From NCBI RefSeq assembly GCF_963678195.1, contig NZ_OY782759.1, positions 3,286,001 through 3,350,000 on the forward strand: a DNA stretch of 64,000 nt, in the 5' to 3' direction. The stretch's first letter is position 1. Each line of letters opens with the position of its first letter. The translations under genes were made by a program, and so were the position numbers. This DNA comes from an uncultured Hyphomonas sp. Its GTDB lineage: Bacteria > Pseudomonadota > Alphaproteobacteria > Caulobacterales > Hyphomonadaceae. Shown piece after piece: positions 16,546 to 25,595 of this stretch. Under the pieces are notes generated by a model. That model was not told the DNA's origin, made no database searches, and saw nothing but the letters and a program-made list of their open reading frames with translations.

Positions 16546-17361
16546 ATGGCAGACACGAAAGATCTCGCAGGGCGCAAGGCAATCGTCACAGGCTCGGCCA
16601 CCGGACTTGGACGCTCCATCGCCCTGAAGCTGGCCGAACGCGGCGCCGATGTGATCATCAACTGCACGAAATCGGTTGCTGATGCCGAGCAGACAGTTGC
16701 CGACTGTCAGGCCCTTGGCGCCCAGGCCCGCCTGGTGCAGGCCGATGTCTCGACCGAAGAAGGCTGCAAGGCTCTGGCCGATGCCGCCGCCGTCTGGGGC
16801 CGGCTGGATATTCTGGTCAACAATGCGGGAATCACCCGCCATGCCCGTGACCATGCCGACCTGGGCGCCCTCTCCCGGCAGGATTTTCTCGACATCTACG
16901 CGGTGAACGTCGCCGGCCCGTTCCTGATGATGCAGGCCTGCAAGACGCTGCTGGAGAAATGCCTCGAAGAAACCGGCCGGCCAGCAGCGGTGCTGAACGT
17001 GTCGTCCATCGCCGGCGTGACAGGTGTCGGGTCTTCGGTCGCCTATGCCGCCTCGAAGGGCGCTTTCAACACAATGACGCTGTCTTTGGCTCGTGCGCTG
17101 GCGCCGGCGATCAGAGTTAATGCAATTTGCCCCGGATTTATCGGCACCCGCTGGTTCAAGGACCAGATGGGCGAGGAACAATACAAAAAAATGGAGGCGG
17201 GTGTCGCTGCGTCAGTCCCCCTGAATGTGGCCAGCGGCCCTGATGATATTGCAGATTCCGCCGTTTTCTTCTGCACCGATGCGAGTCGCCATGTGACCGG
17301 CGAAACCCTGCTTGTGGATGCCGGCATGCACCTTGGATATGCCCCTCTGGTAGCTCGCTGA
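16546..17361 (+). CDS. SDR family oxidoreductase
   Basis: 271 residues of a classical short-chain dehydrogenase: cofactor loop TGSATGLG (15-22), NNAG near 94, catalytic Ser in NVSSIAG and YAASK with Tyr and Lys, then NAICPGFIGTRW. It resembles 3-oxoacyl-ACP reductase-like and polyol dehydrogenase-like enzymes, but SDR substrates cannot be read from sequence. The ATG at 16546 follows AGGGAGGCCGGGC. It is divergent from the ion channel gene. Confidence 0.9.
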   Translation: MADTKDLAGRKAIVTGSATGLGRSIALKLAERGADVIINCTKSVADAEQTVADCQALGAQARLVQADVSTEEGCKALADAAAVWGRLDILVNNAGITRHARDHADLGALSRQDFLDIYAVNVAGPFLMMQACKTLLEKCLEETGRPAAVLNVSSIAGVTGVGSSVAYAASKGAFNTMTLSLARALAPAIRVNAICPGFIGTRWFKDQMGEEQYKKMEAGVAASVPLNVASGPDDIADSAVFFCTDASRHVTGETLLVDAGMHLGYAPLVAR

Positions 17362-17534
17362 CGCATTCGTGACGCCCAAAGAGCAGGCAGGAGTGCCTTA
17401 AGTCTGCTCAATTCGGCGGCGATCCTTAACTCGGTACCCGGATAAACTCTTTTTCAGTCCGCCGTCCCCGGATGGCGCGTCAATCTGTCCCCGGCGCTCA
17501 ACGGAGCGCGCTCATAAAGAACGGGGAAGTTCAA

Positions 17535-18218
17535 ATGGTATCCAAACTCACACGGGCGGGGGTCGCCCTCGCAGCACTCGCTGCCGCCGCTGGCGGCGCC
17601 TATGCCGAAGGCGAATGGTCGGGCAACGTCGCACTGACGACAGACTATGTCTGGCGCGGGGTATCCCAGTCCAACGAAGACTTCGCCATCCAGGGCGGCT
17701 TCGATTATTCCAATGGCATGTTCTACGCTGGCACCTGGGCGTCGAACGTCGATTTCGGCGACGAGCCGGAAGATGCCAACCTGGAACTGGACCTGTATGG
17801 CGGTCTCGCGGGGGAGACTGAAAGCGGGATCAGCTGGGACGTCGGCTTCATCTATTACGGCTATCCTGACACGGAAGAAGCAGACTACGACTTCGTCGAA
17901 CTGCAGGGCGCGCTCGGCTACACTTTCACCAGCGGCGTTTCTGTCGGCGGTGCCGTGTACTGGGATCCGGACAATGAGAACGTCTATGTGGAGGGATCTG
18001 CGGGGTATTCCTTCACCGACGCCTTCTCGATGGACGCTTCCGTCGGCAATTACAGCTTCGATGCTGGTGGCGACTACACCAACTGGTCGCTCGGCGGCAC
18101 CTACTCCCTTCCGATCGGTATCGATGTTGACCTGCGCTACTGGGATACCGACGGCGACGACATCTACGGCTCGATTGCCGAAGAGCGCGTTGTCCTGACG
18201 CTCGCGAAGTCTCTCTAA
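17535..18218 (+). CDS. TorF-family putative outer-membrane porin
   Basis: About 227 residues. A signal peptide (LAALAAAAGGAYA) leads into EWSGNVALTTDYVWRGVSQS, the hallmark N-terminus of the TorF/TIGR02001 family. Alternating aromatic beta strands and acidic turns follow. The predicted product is an outer-membrane beta-barrel with an unknown solute. The ATG at 17535 follows GGGGAAG. The 170 bp upstream and downstream appear to be intergenic, so it is probably monocistronic. Confidence 0.88.
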   Translation: MVSKLTRAGVALAALAAAAGGAYAEGEWSGNVALTTDYVWRGVSQSNEDFAIQGGFDYSNGMFYAGTWASNVDFGDEPEDANLELDLYGGLAGETESGISWDVGFIYYGYPDTEEADYDFVELQGALGYTFTSGVSVGGAVYWDPDNENVYVEGSAGYSFTDAFSMDASVGNYSFDAGGDYTNWSLGGTYSLPIGIDVDLRYWDTDGDDIYGSIAEERVVLTLAKSL

Positions 18219-18389
18219 GGCTTCCGGTTCCTCCAACTGCGCGGGGATCATGCCCTCCTCCACGCGCAGCAAGGTGAAGGCCGCTGGTTCCCGCCGGAAC
18301 TGGCGGCCTTTGTTTTACCCCAATCCCTTCCTATCTATGGCATATAAGGGGGCACCCCATAACCAGCCTGGCCTGAAGGAGACGATTGC

Positions 18390-20213
18390 GTGGCAGCCGA
18401 GTTTACACCTGTGCAAGCTGTCGATGCGCTCGTTCCGGCGATCACGCTGCTTGGTTTTGGTGCGGCCTCTGCGCTGGTGACGAAAGCGGCCCGGCTCAGC
18501 CCGATTGTCGGCTACCTGATCGTCGGCATACTGATCGGACAGTACGGTCTGGGCCTGATCCATGAGAGCCCAGCGACGCACCTGCTTGCAGAGCTGGGAG
18601 TCGTGTTCCTGTTGTTCGACATCGGCATGCATGTCTCCATGCGGGAACTGAAGGAAAGCCGCCGCGACCTGCTGGGCCTTGCGCCCGCTCACCTGATGCT
18701 GACCGGCCTGATGAGTGCCGGCGCCCTCTGGATGATCGGCATCTCCTGGCCCATTGCCCTTGCCGTAGGGCTCAGCCTCGGCCTGTCTTCGACCGCCGTG
18801 GTCGCCCGCATACTGACCGAACGTGAGCAGAACTCCTGCCCCATCGGCCGCGCCGCCACGCATGTCCTGATCTTCCAGGACATGGTGGCAATCTTCCTGA
18901 TGATCTACGCCACGTCTCTCGGCGGGGCAGAAACCGGCGCCTCCGGGCTGGCCGGTGTCATCTCCACGCAATTGCTGGCCGGGGCAGACCTGCCGCTGAT
19001 CGCCTCTCTGGCACTCTCCCTGGTGCAGGCAGGCCTCGCCTTCTGTGCGGCGGTGCTGGCGGGCAAATATCTGATCAACCCGATTTTCCGGACGCTTGCG
19101 ATCATTCGCAACGAAGAGGCCTTCACGGCCTTCACTCTGCTCTTCGTCCTGGCGGCTGCCTGCGCCACAGCGGTGGCCGGACTGTCCCTCACCCTCGGCG
19201 CCTTCCTGGCGGGCCTGGCCGTTTCCGGGACGCCCTACCGGCATGAGGTGCAGACGGAGATGGCCCCCTTCCGCAGCCTCCTTCTCTCTTTCTTCTTTAT
19301 TAGCGTCGGCCTCTCGATCGATGTCCCGGCCCTGATGCGTAACCTGCCGCTGGTCCTACTGGCCGCTGGGGGCCTCATCGGCTTCAAGACAGCGCTTGGG
19401 TTTGCCGCCGCCCGGCTGAACGGGTGGAGCGTCCCGGGCGCAACGCAGCTGGCCTTCCTGCTGGCACAGGGATCGGAATTCACACTGGTTGTGCTGTCGC
19501 TCGGCGCCATCGTCACCGGCATGCCCGGCCCGCTGATGAGCAGCGTTGTGGCCGCCGTCGCACTGTCGCTGGCCATCGCTCCGGTCTGGGCCGACCTTGG
19601 CGCACGCCTCTCCCGCGAGATCGTCCGCCGGACCCAGTCCCGGACCGAGGCTGCGCCCAGATCCACGCCGCTGCTCGACCGCCCGGTCATCATCGTCGGC
19701 ATGACGCAGACCGGACGGCTCGCCGTCGATGCGCTGGAAGATCACGGCATCCCCTATATTGCGACCGAGTTCGACCCGGACCGACTCCTCTCCGCCGTGG
19801 CGGATGGCTACCGGGTCTCGTTCGGCGATGCCTCCAATCTGAAACTGATCGAAGCCATCGGCGGCAACCAGGCCCGCGCCATGGTGCTCGGTTTCCCGCG
19901 CTATGAAGTCTCCGAGGAGGTGACGCCGGTCGTGATGCGGCGCTTCCCGGATCTCAAGCGTTTTGTCACGGTCGACTCGGCGGAGGACATGGAACGCTTC
20001 TCCAATCTCGGCGTCCGTACGCACTTCGCCATGGGCGAGCCGCGCGGCATCGAAATGGTCATCGACATGCTGAATGCGCTCGGTGTCCCTGAAGACGAGG
20101 TCAGTGGCTGGCTCAGTCACGAAACCGAGCGTTTCGCCATCGGGGAAGCCAAGGCGGACGATGATGAGGATGCCCTCGACCCCGTGGAACCGGACCTCGA
20201 CCAGGCCGCCTGA
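18390..20213 (+). CDS. CPA2 monovalent cation:proton antiporter with TrkA-N domain (KefB/KefC-like)
   Basis: 607 residues. Residues 1-390 form a 12-13 helix Na+/H+ exchanger domain (SPIVGYLIVGILIGQYGLGL, LFDIGMHVSM, GLSLGLSSTAVV, LAQGSEFTLVVLSLG). A TrkA-N Rossmann domain follows (RPVIIVGMTQTGRLAVDAL, YRVSFGDASNLKLIEAIGG). Such proteins exchange K+ or Na+ for protons and are gated by nucleotides or thiol adducts. No glutathione-specific residues were checked. The start is GTG 18390 with GAAGGAGACG upstream. It has a acidic C-terminal tail (DDDEDALDPVEPDLD). Confidence 0.92.
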   Translation: MAAEFTPVQAVDALVPAITLLGFGAASALVTKAARLSPIVGYLIVGILIGQYGLGLIHESPATHLLAELGVVFLLFDIGMHVSMRELKESRRDLLGLAPAHLMLTGLMSAGALWMIGISWPIALAVGLSLGLSSTAVVARILTEREQNSCPIGRAATHVLIFQDMVAIFLMIYATSLGGAETGASGLAGVISTQLLAGADLPLIASLALSLVQAGLAFCAAVLAGKYLINPIFRTLAIIRNEEAFTAFTLLFVLAAACATAVAGLSLTLGAFLAGLAVSGTPYRHEVQTEMAPFRSLLLSFFFISVGLSIDVPALMRNLPLVLLAAGGLIGFKTALGFAAARLNGWSVPGATQLAFLLAQGSEFTLVVLSLGAIVTGMPGPLMSSVVAAVALSLAIAPVWADLGARLSREIVRRTQSRTEAAPRSTPLLDRPVIIVGMTQTGRLAVDALEDHGIPYIATEFDPDRLLSAVADGYRVSFGDASNLKLIEAIGGNQARAMVLGFPRYEVSEEVTPVVMRRFPDLKRFVTVDSAEDMERFSNLGVRTHFAMGEPRGIEMVIDMLNALGVPEDEVSGWLSHETERFAIGEAKADDDEDALDPVEPDLDQAA

Positions 20214-20302
20214 TCTGCCCCGCTTTCCCTGAGGCGAAGTGGAGGCTGGAAATTGCGCATGATGGGGTCTATAGGCACTTCCATTCCCTTCAGGAGGCTT
20301 GA

Positions 20303-21418
20303 ATGCGCATTGGTGTTCCAACAGAAATCAAGAAACAGGAATCCCGTGTCGGACTGACGCCGGAAAGCGTCGGAGAACTGGCACGCGCCGGCCATGAGGT
20401 CGCGATTCAGGATGGCGCCGGGCTCGGCTCCGGTTTCTCGAATGAGGATTACACGGCAGTTGGGGCAAAGATCCTGCCGGACGCCGATGCCGTCTTCAAA
20501 GAATCCGAACTGATCGTGAAGGTCAAAGAGCCCCAGCCGGAAGAGACCGCGCGCCTGACGCCGGACCACACACTCTTCACCTATCTTCACCTGGCGCCCG
20601 ATCCTGCGCAGGCCGCAGGCCTGATGAAGTCCGGCTGTCTTGCCATTGCCTATGAGACCGTCACCGATGCGCAGGGCGGCCTGCCGCTGCTGCGCCCGAT
20701 GAGCCAGGTCGCCGGACGCATGTCGATGCAGGTCGCCGCCTGGGCCCTGATGCGCACCAAGCGCGGCCGCGGCATCCTGCTGGGCGGCGTGCCGGGCGTG
20801 ATGCCGTCGAAAGTGGTGATCATTGGCGGCGGCGTCTCTGGCACCCACGCGGCCGAAATCGCGGTTGGCATGCGCGCCGACGTCACTGTCTTCGACCGCA
20901 ACAACAACCGCCTTGCCGAACTCGACGAACAGTTCCGCGGCAGCCTGAAAACCATGTACTCCACCGCCCATTCGCTGGCTGAAGCGATCAAGGATGCCGA
21001 CCTTGTCATCGGCGCCGTCCTGATCCCCGGCGCAGCCGCCCCGAAGCTGGTGACCAAAGCCCAGCTGAAAACGATGAAACCCGGCGCGGTTCTGGTCGAC
21101 ATCGCCATCGACCAGGGCGGCTGTTTCGAAACCAGCCACGCCACAACGCATGAAGACCCGATCTACGAGGTCGACGGCGTGCTGCACTATTGCGTCGCCA
21201 ACATGCCGGGCGCCGTGCCGCGCACCTCCACCTATGCGCTGAACAATGCCACCCTGCCCTTCGTGATGCAGATCGCAAACAAGGGCGCACGCGAAGCGAT
21301 CAATGCCAACCCGCATCTCGCCAATGGCCTGACAGTGGACGGCGGCAAGATTGCCCACGAAGCCGTGGCCCATGATCTGGGTGAAGAATACGTTCGCCCT
21401 GCCTGGCTGAAGGGCTGA
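20303..21418 (+). CDS. ald: Alanine dehydrogenase
   Basis: 371 residues, full length for NAD-dependent L-alanine dehydrogenase. MRIGVPTEIKKQESRVGLTP is diagnostic, followed by LFTYLHLAPD, NAD-binding VVIIGGGVSGTHAAEIAVGM, LVIGAVLIPGAAAPKLVT and a C-terminal TYALNNATLPF. It interconverts alanine and pyruvate plus ammonia in the cytosol. A Lrp-type activator often neighbours ald but none is seen here. AGGAGG lies 6 bp before the ATG. A strong terminator follows. Confidence 0.96.
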   Translation: MRIGVPTEIKKQESRVGLTPESVGELARAGHEVAIQDGAGLGSGFSNEDYTAVGAKILPDADAVFKESELIVKVKEPQPEETARLTPDHTLFTYLHLAPDPAQAAGLMKSGCLAIAYETVTDAQGGLPLLRPMSQVAGRMSMQVAAWALMRTKRGRGILLGGVPGVMPSKVVIIGGGVSGTHAAEIAVGMRADVTVFDRNNNRLAELDEQFRGSLKTMYSTAHSLAEAIKDADLVIGAVLIPGAAAPKLVTKAQLKTMKPGAVLVDIAIDQGGCFETSHATTHEDPIYEVDGVLHYCVANMPGAVPRTSTYALNNATLPFVMQIANKGAREAINANPHLANGLTVDGGKIAHEAVAHDLGEEYVRPAWLKG

Positions 21419-21441
21419 TCCCGGACAACACCGGACACATG

Positions 21442-21478
21442 AAAAAAGCCGCCCGGAACAACCCCGGGCGGCTTTTTT
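21442..21478 (+). terminator. Intrinsic terminator of ald
   Basis: AAGCCGCCCGG-AACAACC-CCGGGCGGCTT followed by TTTT; the stem is GC-rich and flanked by A and T runs, so it can work in both directions and would also stop transcripts of the convergent mlaC-like gene. Confidence 0.9.
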
Positions 21479-21493
21479 ATCGCAGGCTAAAAA

Positions 21494-22027
21494 TCAGGAC
21501 AGCGCGGCGATGGCGTCGTCAATGGTCGCGCGGGGCCGGTCGAGGATGGCGCTGATCTGGGCGCGCTGTTCGATGGCGAGCCACAGGCCCAGCACTTCAA
21601 CATCCACAACGCGCCATTCGCCGTTCCGTTCAATGACGCGCCAGCGCACCTTCATCGGGTCGTCGCCTTTCGGCGTGATCCGGGTTTCGACGATCGAGTC
21701 CCTTTCGCTCCGGTCTTTGGACCCCAGCACGACGATGTCGGCTTCACGGAAGGTGCCGGCATTCTCACGGAACGTGTCGGCCAGGAATACGCTGAGCGCG
21801 TCGGTGAACCGCGCCTGTTCCGCGGCGCTGACCCGGCGGGCATGTTTGCCCAGCGCAAAACGCGCCACGGCGGCGATATCGATCGACCGGGTGAAGGCTT
21901 CCTCGCCTTTCACCGGATCGGAAATGTCGGCGGCTGCCCCGGCGATGAGGGCCTCAGCCTCAGGGCCTGCCAGAGCTGGCAACGGCGCCAGGGCGATGGC
22001 AACGGATGCGATGAGCGTGCGGAGCAT
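21494..22027 (-). CDS. MlaC/Ttg2D-like periplasmic phospholipid-binding protein
   Basis: About 177 residues with a signal peptide (LIASVAIALAPLPALA) and the MlaC/tolC auxiliary fold pattern: FTRSIDIAAVARFALGKHARR, FTDALSVFLADTFRENAG, MKVRWRVIERNGEWRVVDVEVLGLWLA. MlaC carries phospholipids between outer and inner membrane in the Mla system; no mlaDEF genes are in the window, so it is an orphan component. The ATG at 22027 has GAAGGA nine bases upstream; a TTG at 22036 is too close to that site. Confidence 0.85.
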   Translation of the reverse strand: MLRTLIASVAIALAPLPALAGPEAEALIAGAAADISDPVKGEEAFTRSIDIAAVARFALGKHARRVSAAEQARFTDALSVFLADTFRENAGTFREADIVVLGSKDRSERDSIVETRITPKGDDPMKVRWRVIERNGEWRVVDVEVLGLWLAIEQRAQISAILDRPRATIDDAIAALS

Positions 22028-22368
22028 GGAACTCAATCCTTCAGGTTTAACGACACACTACATATGGCGTGCCACCCCGCTGAGTTCCCCGCTTAACTAT
22101 ATAGTAATCATGCCGAAAGCGCATGAGCCCGGCCTCCTGAAACCGGCGAATCCGAATCAGACGCGGTTTTTGTGCCACATTGGAACAATTCTGTTTCAGG
22201 CTGATCCAGATCCGGATGAATTGTGGCCGCTTGGACACAATCACCTGTATCGAAAGGGATTTTTGGTGAATCGGCCGGTAACCATAAAAAGAATGCGTCC
22301 GGCGGCGGTCATGCCGGACAGGCAGGCAGCGAAGGTGTGCCGGAGAAAAACGAACGGGGAGGCAGGCG
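22028..22368. other. Gene-free stretch between mlaC-like gene and tRNA-Leu
   Basis: About 340 bp without a supported gene on either strand. It holds a TTAACTATATAGTAA stretch (22094-22108) that contains the palindrome ACTATATAGT, possibly a promoter or operator for the minus-strand mlaC-like gene. No repeat shared with the rest of the window was seen. Confidence 0.4.
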
Positions 22369-22452
22369 TGGTGCGCGCTGTGGGACTCGAACCCACACTC
22401 CCGAAGGATGGGGATTTTAAGTCCCCTGTGTCTACCATTCCACCAAGCGCGC
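22369..22452 (-). tRNA. tRNA-Leu (anticodon UAA)
   Basis: Minus strand, 84 nt from GCGCGCT at 22452 to the encoded CCA at 22369-22371. The anticodon stem GGGGA/TCCCC encloses CTTAAAA, giving TAA. A long variable arm (CATCCTTCGGGAGTG) and the GGTTCGAGTCC T-loop are present. It reads UUA/UUG codons. Confidence 0.95.
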
Positions 22453-22639
22453 AAACCGTCTGGTTGCCTTATTGGCATACACGCACAATCCGCCACAACA
22501 CCATGTGTCATCGCAAGCAAACTGTGTATTTCCAGCAGACGGACGCGGGGGTTGAGCCGCGCCGGGGTGGACTTGGCAGACCCTACCGGGCGATGCTGCC
22601 CCGGCAAGTGTGCGCGCCCCGCGCCGGCCGGAGAAGATT

Positions 22640-23074
22640 ATGCTGAAAGCCCTGCCCTTCCTGTGGTTCCTGCTCGCGGCATTGGGCGCAGCCGCACAGC
22701 TGTTCGTGGCGCGCATGTCGGGCGGGGATGCCATGGGCACGATGCTGATCAGCGCGGCATCCACCGTCCTGATCACAACCGTCAGCACGATCGGCATGGC
22801 GCTGGTCTACCTGCTGATCCTGCGCACGCGTCCGTCCTTGTCCGTCGCGATTGTCGGCTACAGCCATTTCTTCCTGGCCTGCGCCGCCTATACCGGCCAG
22901 ACCATCGGCACGCTGGAGCGCAACCGCTACCTGGCCGGGACGGGCGACATGACCGCCGCCAGCTATGCCTACACCGCCGGCGGCCTTGCCAGCCTGCTGG
23001 CCGGGATCGTCTTTATCCTGGCGCTGATCGTGGCGCTGAATACACGCCACGAACGCCTTGAGGATATTTTCTAG
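22640..23074 (+). CDS. Small four-helix membrane protein, unknown
   Basis: About 144 residues with four hydrophobic helices (roughly 4-24, 38-60, 70-90 and 115-138). The first loop holds ARMSGGDAMG. No family was recognised. The ATG at 22640 follows GGAGAAG. The last 4 bp overlap the stop of the convergent thiolase gene. It looks like a real membrane protein on hydrophobicity and start context only. Confidence 0.65.
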   Translation: MLKALPFLWFLLAALGAAAQLFVARMSGGDAMGTMLISAASTVLITTVSTIGMALVYLLILRTRPSLSVAIVGYSHFFLACAAYTGQTIGTLERNRYLAGTGDMTAASYAYTAGGLASLLAGIVFILALIVALNTRHERLEDIF

Positions 23075-24282
23075 ACGACGCGCTCGAACACGGCGGCCAG
23101 GCCCTGCCCGCCGCCGATGCACATGGTCTCGACGCCATAGCGGGCTTCGCGGCGGTCCATCTCACGCAACAGCGTGGTCAGGATGCGCACGCCCGTACAG
23201 CCAACCGGGTGGCCGAGCGAAATGCCGGAGCCGTTGACGTTCAGGCGGGTCATGTCGTCATCGCTGAAGTTCAGCGCCTTGGTGCAGGCCAGCACCTGAG
23301 AAGCGAAAGCTTCGTTCAGCTCGAACAGGTCGATGTCCTTCAGCTCCAGCCCGGCACGCGCCATGGCTTTCTCCGAAGACGGCACCGGGCCGATACCCAT
23401 GACTTCCGGGCCGACGCCGGCTACCTGCCAGGACAGCATCCGGCCAAGCGGCTTCAGGCCGTATTTTTCGGCCGCCTCGCGCGTACAGACGATACAGGCG
23501 GCGGCGCCATCATTCTGGCCGGAAGCGTTGCCTGCGGTGACGGTGGCATCCGGATCCACCTTGCCGCGGATGGCGCGAAGGGTGGACAGTTTCTCCAGCG
23601 TCGAGTCGGCGCGGATATGCTCATCCTTGTCGACCACCGTATCGGCCTTACGGCCCTTCACCGTGAACGGGATGATTTCCTCGTCGAACTTGCCGGCGGC
23701 CTGGGCGGCAGCGGCTTTCTTGTGCGAATTATAGGCGAACTCGTCCTGGGCTTCGCGGGTGATCTGGTAATCGCGGCGGAGGTTCTCGGCCGTTTCGATC
23801 ATACCGCCCGGCACCGGGTGATGCTTGCCGCCTGCCGTGTAGCGGCCGCGCGACAGGCCGTCATGCAGGGTCAGGCCATCGCCCTTCAGGCCCCAGCGCA
23901 TTTCAATCGAGAAGAACGGCGCATTGGACATGCTCTCCGCCCCGCCCGCGATGACGAGGTCGTTGGCGCCGGACCCCACCTGCATGATCGCATTGATCAC
24001 GGCCTGCAGGCCTGAGCCGCAGCGGCGGTCGATCTGGTAGCCGCCGGTCGTGGTGGTGAGGCCAGCGTCCAGCGCCACCATACGCCCGAAGGCCGGGGCT
24101 TCCATGGTCGGGTAGCACTGGGCGAAAATGCAGTCTTCCACTGCCTCAGCCGGCAGGCCGGTTTTCTTCATCAGCTCACTGATGACATGGCTCGCCATTT
24201 CATGCGCGTGCACGGTCTTGAAGCTGCCGCCAAAGCCGCCGACGGCGGTGCGTACGGGTTCACAGATAACAACGTCTCTCAT
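23071..24282 (-). CDS. Acetyl-CoA C-acyltransferase (thiolase)
   Basis: 403 residues with the thiolase active sites: nucleophilic Cys88 in DRRCGSGLQAVINAI, NEAFASQVLA, and GSGISLGHPVGCTGVRI plus CIGGGQGLA near the end. Thiolases cleave 3-ketoacyl-CoA in beta-oxidation or condense acetyl-CoA for polyhydroxybutyrate. Placement 6 bp after a crotonase gene favours degradation. ATG 24282 is preferred over the GTG at 24285 because AAGGATAA precedes it. Confidence 0.93.
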   Translation of the reverse strand: MRDVVICEPVRTAVGGFGGSFKTVHAHEMASHVISELMKKTGLPAEAVEDCIFAQCYPTMEAPAFGRMVALDAGLTTTTGGYQIDRRCGSGLQAVINAIMQVGSGANDLVIAGGAESMSNAPFFSIEMRWGLKGDGLTLHDGLSRGRYTAGGKHHPVPGGMIETAENLRRDYQITREAQDEFAYNSHKKAAAAQAAGKFDEEIIPFTVKGRKADTVVDKDEHIRADSTLEKLSTLRAIRGKVDPDATVTAGNASGQNDGAAACIVCTREAAEKYGLKPLGRMLSWQVAGVGPEVMGIGPVPSSEKAMARAGLELKDIDLFELNEAFASQVLACTKALNFSDDDMTRLNVNGSGISLGHPVGCTGVRILTTLLREMDRREARYGVETMCIGGGQGLAAVFERVV

Positions 24283-24287
24283 CACAC

Positions 24288-25070
24288 TTATCCTTGCTGG
24301 TCGCGGCCACGGGCGGTGACCTGTTTGCGGGCTTCTTCGACGGAATCTGCGGTGACGGAATTTGCGTGCTCGATCGAGCGGCGCACTTCTTCCTTCATCG
24401 CGTCGGCGAACGGCATGCCGTAACCGTCATCAATCAGCGCCTTGTACTTCTTCAGCAGCACCGGCTGCGTGCCGCACATTTCGTGAGCGAGCTTCATGGC
24501 GGCCGGAACCAGTTCGTCCGCCTTGTAGACGCGGTTTACGAGGCCCCAGCGTTCCGACATTTCCGCATCAATGAAGTTGCCGGTGAAGGAGAGTTCCTTG
24601 GCGCGGCTGATGCCGATCAGGCGCGAGAGTTTCTGCGACAGGCCCCAGCCCGGCACGATGCCGACGCGGGCGTGGGTGTCAGCGAATTTCGCATTCTCAG
24701 AGGCCAGCAACACATCGCACATCAGGGCCAGCTCAAACCCGCCGGTGATGGCAAAGCCGTTGATCGCGCCGATGACCGGCCACGGATAGGCTTCGATCGC
24801 GGCGAGGATATTGATCGCCTTGGAGTCTTCGTCGGCGCCGAGCGCAAAGCCGGTCTGGCCAGCCTCTTTCAGGTCCACCCCGGCCGTGAAGGCCCGGCCG
24901 GAACCGGTGAGCACCACGGCGCGGATATCCGGATCGTCTTTCAGCTCGGTGAACACACGTACGATCTCGGCACGCAGCGCGCGGCTCAGCGCATTCAGCG
25001 CGTCCGGCCGGTTGAGGGTCACCAGCGCGACCGGTCCGTCGCGCTCTACAAGAATGATTTCGTCAGCCAA
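24288..25070 (-). CDS. Enoyl-CoA hydratase/isomerase family protein
   Basis: 260 residues, crotonase fold: LVTLNRPDALNALSRAL, oxyanion-hole AFTAGVDLKE and GAINGFAITGGFELALMCD. At the first catalytic Glu position of rat enoyl-CoA hydratase this protein has His (KFADTHARVGIVPGWGLSQ), a subfamily feature, so hydratase activity is not assured. The start is TTG 25070, with AAAGGAGG five to six bases upstream; no ATG fits. It precedes the thiolase gene and probably shares its transcript. Confidence 0.88.
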   Translation of the reverse strand: MADEIILVERDGPVALVTLNRPDALNALSRALRAEIVRVFTELKDDPDIRAVVLTGSGRAFTAGVDLKEAGQTGFALGADEDSKAINILAAIEAYPWPVIGAINGFAITGGFELALMCDVLLASENAKFADTHARVGIVPGWGLSQKLSRLIGISRAKELSFTGNFIDAEMSERWGLVNRVYKADELVPAAMKLAHEMCGTQPVLLKKYKALIDDGYGMPFADAMKEEVRRSIEHANSVTADSVEEARKQVTARGRDQQG

Positions 25071-25106
25071 GGCGGCCTCCTTTGATTTTCGTCAGTATGG
25101 GAATTT

Positions 25107-25595
25107 TCAGGCCTGTTTCCGGCGGAACAGGTTCACGATGGCAATGATCAGGGCAACGAGCGCAATCGCCGCAGCCAGGAAGAAAAGACCGAATTTCAGC
25201 GGTGTCAGCCATTCCTTGGCGTCCAGCACGTCGGCGGAGCCTTTCAGCGCCAGCGCCTGCACCATGTTCTCGGTCAGGTCCACGATAATGGTCGCGAAGG
25301 CCGGCACGGCGGCGGCCTTGCCGAAGCTGCCGAAGAAGCGCAGCGCCATGCCGGCCAGGAAGCCACCATAGGCCAGCGGATACGCTGTATCCAGCAAGAC
25401 AGTGACCCAGAAATGCACGTCCCGCTGCTGTGCGGTCATGCCCGCCAGGATCTCGCGCGCCTGCCCGGCAGAGGCCGTCACGTCGAGGAACGTGCCGCCG
25501 ACGGCCTTGTTGAACACGCCAAATCCGGCGCCGATGACGATCATCAGGACAAACAGCGTCCAGATGACCGGGGTTCGTTTCAGAAAGTCTGTCAC
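25107..25595 (-). CDS. Four-helix membrane protein, unknown
   Basis: 162 residues with helices near 10-28, 62-82, 92-112 and 128-155 and a basic end (LFRRKQA). No family recognised. The GTG start (25595) overlaps the TGA of the upstream CinA-like gene (GTGA), so the two are translationally coupled. It may belong to one long transcript from the serine hydrolase to the thiolase. Confidence 0.75.
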   Translation of the reverse strand: MTDFLKRTPVIWTLFVLMIVIGAGFGVFNKAVGGTFLDVTASAGQAREILAGMTAQQRDVHFWVTVLLDTAYPLAYGGFLAGMALRFFGSFGKAAAVPAFATIIVDLTENMVQALALKGSADVLDAKEWLTPLKFGLFFLAAAIALVALIIAIVNLFRRKQA

